A stretch of DNA of 64,000 bases from positions 3,767,132 through 3,831,131 of the forward strand of contig NZ_CP084028.1 of assembly GCF_020181595.1 (NCBI RefSeq), given 5' to 3'. Shown here one piece after another: positions 60,063-64,000 of this stretch. The notes beneath the pieces are model-generated. The model was given only the letters and a program-made list of their open reading frames with translations, had not been told where the DNA came from and ran no database searches. Origin of the DNA: [Mycobacterium] vasticus (GTDB lineage: Bacteria > Actinomycetota > Actinomycetes > Mycobacteriales > Mycobacteriaceae). The translations under genes and the position numbers were made by a program. How positions within the stretch are numbered: the first letter of the stretch is position 1; the number at the start of each line of letters is the position of its first letter.

Positions 60063-60665
60063 TCAGCCCTGATAGACCCGCGGGTCCAGGGTGCCGATGT
60101 AGGGCAGGTCGCGGTAACGCTCGATGTAGTCCAGGCCGTAGCCGACCACGAAGTCGTTGGGGATGTCGAAGCCCACGTAGGTGATGTCGACGCCGAGGCC
60201 CACCGCCTCGGGCTTGCGCAGCAGCGTGCAGACCCGCAGGGACCGGGGCCGGCGGGTGGCCAGGTTGCGCAACAGCCAGGACAGCGTCAGACCGGAGTCC
60301 ACCACGTCCTCGACGATCAGCACATCACGGTCACTGATGTCGCGGTCCAGGTCCTTGAGGATGCGCACCACGCCCGACGACGAGGTGGACGAGCCGTAGG
60401 AGCTGACCGCCATGAACTCGAACTGGGTGGGCAGTGGGATCGCCCGGGCCAGGTCGGTGACGAACAGCACCGCGCCCTTGAGCACGGTGATCAGCAGCAG
60501 GTCGCCGGCATCGTCGAGGTCGCGCCCCTGCGCATAGTCAGCGGCGATCTGCGCACCGAGTTCGGCGGTGCGGGCACGGATCTGCTCCTCGGTCAGCAGC
60601 ACCGATTTGATGTCACCCGCATACGACGCGGGTGTCTCCCCCGGCGAGATCGCAGCCACCAGCAC
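60063..60665 (-). CDS. hpt: Hpt, hypoxanthine-guanine phosphoribosyltransferase
   Basis: This 200-aa purine salvage enzyme has the PRPP-binding motif [15 protein letters not shown] near residue 115, [17 protein letters not shown] near 55 and [20 protein letters not shown] near the end. The start is uncertain: I use the GTG at 60665, but a GTG at 60659 also fits and in-frame codons extend upstream. It is downstream of tilS on the same strand with a 59-bp gap. Confidence 0.93.
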   Translation of the reverse strand: MLVAAISPGETPASYAGDIKSVLLTEEQIRARTAELGAQIAADYAQGRDLDDAGDLLLITVLKGAVLFVTDLARAIPLPTQFEFMAVSSYGSSTSSSGVVRILKDLDRDISDRDVLIVEDVVDSGLTLSWLLRNLATRRPRSLRVCTLLRKPEAVGLGVDITYVGFDIPNDFVVGYGLDYIERYRDLPYIGTLDPRVYQG

Positions 60666-60724
60666 AGCGTGCCATGCGCGACGTTCGACAACCAACTCCC
60701 AGCGGGCAAAATCACGCCCGATGC

Positions 60725-61681
60725 TCAGACGGGCTCCCGCCGCAGCCGCAGCAGGCCGCCGGATCGCACCGCGAACAACCGCTCGCCCCGCAGCTGTGAC
60801 CCGATCGCCACCCCGCCCTGCCCGGTCCAGGCGGTGACCAGCCGGTCCACCGCACGGATCTGCAGGTCGGTCAGGCCCCGGCCGCCCCCGGCCAGCAGCC
60901 AGCGCCGGATCGCCGCCCGCCGCACCGGCCCGGGCAGCGACGCCAGGGTTGCCGTGTCCGGGTCGACGGTGTCGTCGGGCAGGGCGGCGGCGGCCAGCGC
61001 GTCGATCAGTTCGGTGTTCTCCCGCAGCGCGGTCGCGGTGCGGGCCAGCGCCTGGGACACACCACCGCCGAGCACGTCCTCCAGCAGCGGCAGCACCTCG
61101 GCGCGCAGCCGCACCCGGGTGTAGCGCGGATCGTCGTTGTGCGGGTCGCGCCACGGCGCCAGGCCCAGCTCCACGCAGGCGGCGACGGTCAGCTCGCGTC
61201 GCACCCCCAGCAGCGGCCGGCACCAGGGCGGGTCCCAGTCGCGCATCCCGGCCATCGATCGCGGACCCGAGCCGCGGCCCAGCCCCAGCAGCACGGTCTC
61301 GGCCTGATCGTCGAGGGTGTGGCCGAGCAGCACCGGGCGCTGTCCGCGGGCGTCGGCCAGGGCGGCGTAACGTGCGGTGCGGGCCGCCGCCTCCGGGCCG
61401 CCCACACTCCCGACCTGTACCGGAATAACCTGCGCGTCAACGCATCCCAGATCCAGCGCCTGCCGGCGGGCGGTCTCGGCCACCTGCGCCGAGCCGGCCT
61501 GCAGACCGTGGTCGACGATCAGCGCCGCGGTCGGCCGCACGCGCGCGGCCACAGCCGTCAGCGCCAGCGAGTCCGGCCCGCCGGAGAGCGCCACCGTCCA
61601 CGGCAGCGCCTCGGGCAGCTGCTGCTGCGCGAACGCCAGCAGTGCGGCACGCAGCGCGGCTACAGCACCCGGTCGATCCAC
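60725..61681 (-). CDS. tilS: TilS, tRNA(Ile) lysidine synthetase
   Basis: This is a 318-aa N-type ATP pyrophosphatase that modifies the CAU anticodon of tRNA-Ile2. The P-loop SGGPDS is at residues 33-38, with [20 protein letters not shown] near 125 and [19 protein letters not shown] near 157. The GTG at 61681 (VDRPGAV) fits homologues and overlaps the upstream metalloprotease gene by 22 bp. Confidence 0.94.
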   Translation of the reverse strand: MDRPGAVAALRAALLAFAQQQLPEALPWTVALSGGPDSLALTAVAARVRPTAALIVDHGLQAGSAQVAETARRQALDLGCVDAQVIPVQVGSVGGPEAAARTARYAALADARGQRPVLLGHTLDDQAETVLLGLGRGSGPRSMAGMRDWDPPWCRPLLGVRRELTVAACVELGLAPWRDPHNDDPRYTRVRLRAEVLPLLEDVLGGGVSQALARTATALRENTELIDALAAAALPDDTVDPDTATLASLPGPVRRAAIRRWLLAGGGRGLTDLQIRAVDRLVTAWTGQGGVAIGSQLRGERLFAVRSGGLLRLRREPV

Positions 61682-62697
61682 CGCTGCGGCTCTTCGATCT
61701 CGGCGGGCAGGGGCAGTGTCTGCGGGCCCGTCCACACCGCGTTGAACCGGTCCATCCCGACCCGGCCGACGACGGCGTCGACGAAGGCCTTACCGCGGGT
61801 GTACTGACTGAGTTTCGCGTCCAGCCCAAGCAGTGCCCGCAGCAACCGTTGCAGCGGCGGCTGACTGCGCCCGCGGCGCGCCTCGAACCGTTCGCGGATG
61901 GTGGCCACCGACGGCACCGCGGCCGGCCCGACGGCGTCCATCACGTGGTCGGCGTGGCCCTCCAACAGGGTTCCCAGGGTGAGCAACTGGTCCAGCGCGG
62001 TGCGTTGCGGCTCGGACTGCACCGCACGCACCAGGCCCATGATTCCCGACGGCCCGGAATCCCCCTGGCCGCCCCGCAGATACTCGGCCAGCCGGCTCAC
62101 CATCTGGGTGACGTCCGGGCCGCTGTCGCCTGTCAACACCGCCAGCGTGTCCGACATGTAGCCGGCCAGCCACGGATTGACGCTGAACTGCACCCGATGG
62201 GTGACCTCGTGCAGGCACACCCACAGCCGGAAGTCGGCCGGTGTGACCCGCAGCTGTCGTTCGACGGCGACCACGTTGGGGAAGACCAGCAGCAGCTGGC
62301 CCGCCCCGCCGGTGGGATCGACGCAGAACGGGTCGTACTGGCCGAGGATGCCCGAGGAGACGAACGCCAGCACCGCCCCGGTCTGCGCCCCGGCCAGGTG
62401 CCCGCTGAGGAACCCGCTGGGCCGGTCGGTGCCACCGGTCATGACGCGCATCGACTCGGCGGCCGCGGCGATCCACTGGGGCCGGTCGATGACGCGGGCC
62501 TCGGGTACCGGGCCGTCCGCGCCCAGTCCGGTCGTCTCCCGCACCAGCGGCTCGGCGGCGCGGGCACATCGGTACAACTCGTCGATCACCTGGCCTCGGG
62601 TGTAGTCGGTCATCGGCGGCGCGGGGCGCGCCAGCCAGCCACCGACCGTCGCGGCGAATCCCCAGTCCACCGCCCGCCCGACGTCGAGGTCGCTCAT
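61660..62697 (-). CDS. DUF2342 zinc-metalloprotease-like protein (Rv3626c-like)
   Basis: This 345-aa protein has an HExxH motif in CLHEVTHRVQF near residue 160, with GTLLEGHADHVMDAVG near 255 as the probable third-ligand region. It is the DUF2342 family, actinobacterial zinc-dependent metalloprotease-like proteins of unknown substrate. No signal peptide is seen. The ATG at 62697 overlaps the stop of the carboxypeptidase gene. Confidence 0.87.
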   Translation of the reverse strand: MSDLDVGRAVDWGFAATVGGWLARPAPPMTDYTRGQVIDELYRCARAAEPLVRETTGLGADGPVPEARVIDRPQWIAAAAESMRVMTGGTDRPSGFLSGHLAGAQTGAVLAFVSSGILGQYDPFCVDPTGGAGQLLLVFPNVVAVERQLRVTPADFRLWVCLHEVTHRVQFSVNPWLAGYMSDTLAVLTGDSGPDVTQMVSRLAEYLRGGQGDSGPSGIMGLVRAVQSEPQRTALDQLLTLGTLLEGHADHVMDAVGPAAVPSVATIRERFEARRGRSQPPLQRLLRALLGLDAKLSQYTRGKAFVDAVVGRVGMDRFNAVWTGPQTLPLPAEIEEPQRWIDRVL

Positions 62698-64000
62698 GTG
62701 CAGCCGCAGGTCCGCAGCACCGCGGCCACCGAGTCGATCGCCGTTCGCCCGGTGGGCCCGGCGTCGTTGGCGATGAACGCGAACGTCAGCACCCGCCGGT
62801 CCCGGTCGGTGACGACGCCGGCCAGCGCGTTGGTGTGGGTCAGCGAGCCGGTCTTGGCACGCAGCCAGCCGGCCGCGCCCCGGCCGGTCTTCGGGTTGAG
62901 GAAGCGCTCGGACAGCGTCCCGCTGCCGCCGGCCACCGGCAACATGTCCAGCAGCGGCCGCAGTTGCGGGTTGTCAGGTCCGGCCGCCGCCTGCACCACC
63001 GCTTCGAGCGTCCGGGCCGTCAGCCGGTCGTCTTCGGACAGGCCACTGGAGTCCATCAGGGTGGTCCCGCTCAGCGAGATGTGCTCGGTGGCCAGCCGAT
63101 TGGTGATCGCGTCCACCGCGCCGGCGAAGGACCGCGGACGGCCCATCGCCTCGGCCACCTCCCGGGCGATGCATTCGGCCATCACGTTGTCGGAGGCGTT
63201 CATCATCTCGCCCAGTCGCACCCCCAGCGGCGCCGAGGAGACCGAGCCCAGTTCGCGTCCGGTCACCGAGGCGGTCGCGATGGTGACGTTCTCGGCGTCG
63301 ACCCCCAGTGCCGCGGCCAGCGCCTGCCCGGCGTCCAGCGCCGGTGTCAGCGACCGGCGGGATTCGGGCGTGGTCGGCTGGATGCGGCCGCCGTCGACCA
63401 TCACCGCCTCGATCGGGGCGATGTCGCCGCCCTCGATGTCCAGCGGGTCCCAGCCGGGCGCCAGGCTCGGCCCGCTGAACGCCGACACGTCGACCTGGAT
63501 CTCGGTGGGCGTCACCCCGCTGCGCCGGACCTGGTCGGCCAGGTCGCCGATCCGGGCGGCGTCGCGGTACCAGGTGTCCTGTCCGACTTCGGCGCTCGAC
63601 AACGTGGGGTCGCCGCCGCCGACCAGCACCACCACCCCGGGCTGGTCGCCGGAGATCACCTTGGTGGCCACCCGTGCGCCCGGGTCCAGCGCCAGCAGCG
63701 CTGCAGCCGCGGTGAGCACCTTGTTGGTGGACGCCGGTTGCATCGGCAGGTCTTCCTGCTGGGTCCACAACGTCTTGCCGGTCAGCGCATCGGTGATCCG
63801 GCCGGTGAGCTTGCCCAGATTCGGGTCGGCCAGCGCGCCGGCCATCGCGGCCGCCAGCGCACTGACCTGCGGGACCGGTGCGTCGTCGGGTACCGGGATC
63901 ACTCCGGGGTTGGCAGTCGCCACCGGTGCCGGCGGCACCGCGCGCCGACCGGCATCCGCGCTGTCCGGGAGCACGACCGCCGCCACCACCACGGCCGCGG
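62694..64000 (-). CDS. PBP4-type D-alanyl-D-alanine carboxypeptidase (5' end cut)
   Basis: At least 435 residues of a DacB/PBP4-family (class C PBP) protein matching Rv3627c are visible; the N-terminal signal/membrane region runs off the right edge, so the start is unknown. Active-site motifs are SxxK in PASTNKVLTA, SDN in NASDNVMAECI and KTG in RAKTGSLTHTNAL. It trims or cleaves peptidoglycan cross-links outside the membrane. It is coupled by ATGA to the downstream DUF2342 gene, then tilS and hpt. Confidence 0.93.
   Translation of the reverse strand, partial: AAVVVAAVVLPDSADAGRRAVPPAPVATANPGVIPVPDDAPVPQVSALAAAMAGALADPNLGKLTGRITDALTGKTLWTQQEDLPMQPASTNKVLTAAAALLALDPGARVATKVISGDQPGVVVLVGGGDPTLSSAEVGQDTWYRDAARIGDLADQVRRSGVTPTEIQVDVSAFSGPSLAPGWDPLDIEGGDIAPIEAVMVDGGRIQPTTPESRRSLTPALDAGQALAAALGVDAENVTIATASVTGRELGSVSSAPLGVRLGEMMNASDNVMAECIAREVAEAMGRPRSFAGAVDAITNRLATEHISLSGTTLMDSSGLSEDDRLTARTLEAVVQAAAGPDNPQLRPLLDMLPVAGGSGTLSERFLNPKTGRGAAGWLRAKTGSLTHTNALAGVVTDRDRRVLTFAFIANDAGPTGRTAIDSVAAVLRTCGCT

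Noticed and set aside
60666..61223. Upstream extension of hpt
   Set aside because: The extra residues are Ala/Arg/Gly-rich and overlap tilS in another frame.

Overview
This window is a high-GC actinobacterial chromosome segment from a mycobacterium that is not of the tuberculosis complex. The evidence is close gene-order agreement with the Mycobacterium tuberculosis H37Rv stretch Rv3551 to Rv3627c (from memory of that map), together with the mycobacterial markers KstR/KstR2, Lsr2, CarD, MhuD, LpqE/F/G and FolE-P-B-K. Conserved genes are mostly 1:1 orthologues. PE/PPE genes (PPE64, PE_PGRS58/59), espACD and the small ESX cluster of that region are absent. The species cannot be named from sequence alone.

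Region 1 (1-26.5 kb) is the sterol catabolism locus. The KstR2 regulon degrades the last two rings: ipdA (partial), ipdB, ipdC, then fadA6, kstR2, ipdF, fadE30, fadD3 and fadE31-32-33 around a perfect KstR2 operator at 9361-9374. The KstR regulon follows: hsaA-hsaC-hsaB, kshB, fadE34 and kstR, with three KstR boxes. Between ipdC and fadA6 lies an accessory island: a DUF559 endonuclease-like gene bracketed by two copies of a ~60-bp palindromic element, a VOC protein, a DUF899 protein and two TetR regulators. A choloylglycine-hydrolase-family gene is embedded between fadE33 and aspB, suggesting bile-acid amide hydrolysis feeding the steroid pathway. hsaD and nat are missing from their usual positions. 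A haemophore-like gene, an unknown 414-aa gene and an alpha/beta hydrolase occupy the space near nat.

Region 2 (26.5-46.3 kb) is housekeeping: an MBL-fold protein and ArsB-type permease, a secreted glycerophosphodiesterase, tsnR/rlmB-cysS-ispF-ispD-carD, lpqE, radA, carbonic anhydrase, mutY, mhuD, lpqF, clpC1, lsr2 and lysS. A leaderless, repeat-rich secreted protein lies between cysS and ispF. disA (c-di-AMP cyclase), normally next to radA, is not there.

Region 3 (46.3-64 kb) contains the pantothenate/CoA block (coaX, panD, panC and a Rossmann-DUF2520 protein), the folate block (folK, folB, folP, folE) with ftsH, then ephA, an LLM monooxygenase, an SCO6745-family gene, lpqG, and hpt-tilS-DUF2342 metalloprotease-PBP4 carboxypeptidase, the last cut by the right edge. 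Most neighbouring genes in these blocks overlap by 1-8 bp (ATGA/GTGA/TGATG junctions), indicating long operons with translational coupling. No tRNA, rRNA, CRISPR array or transposase was seen.
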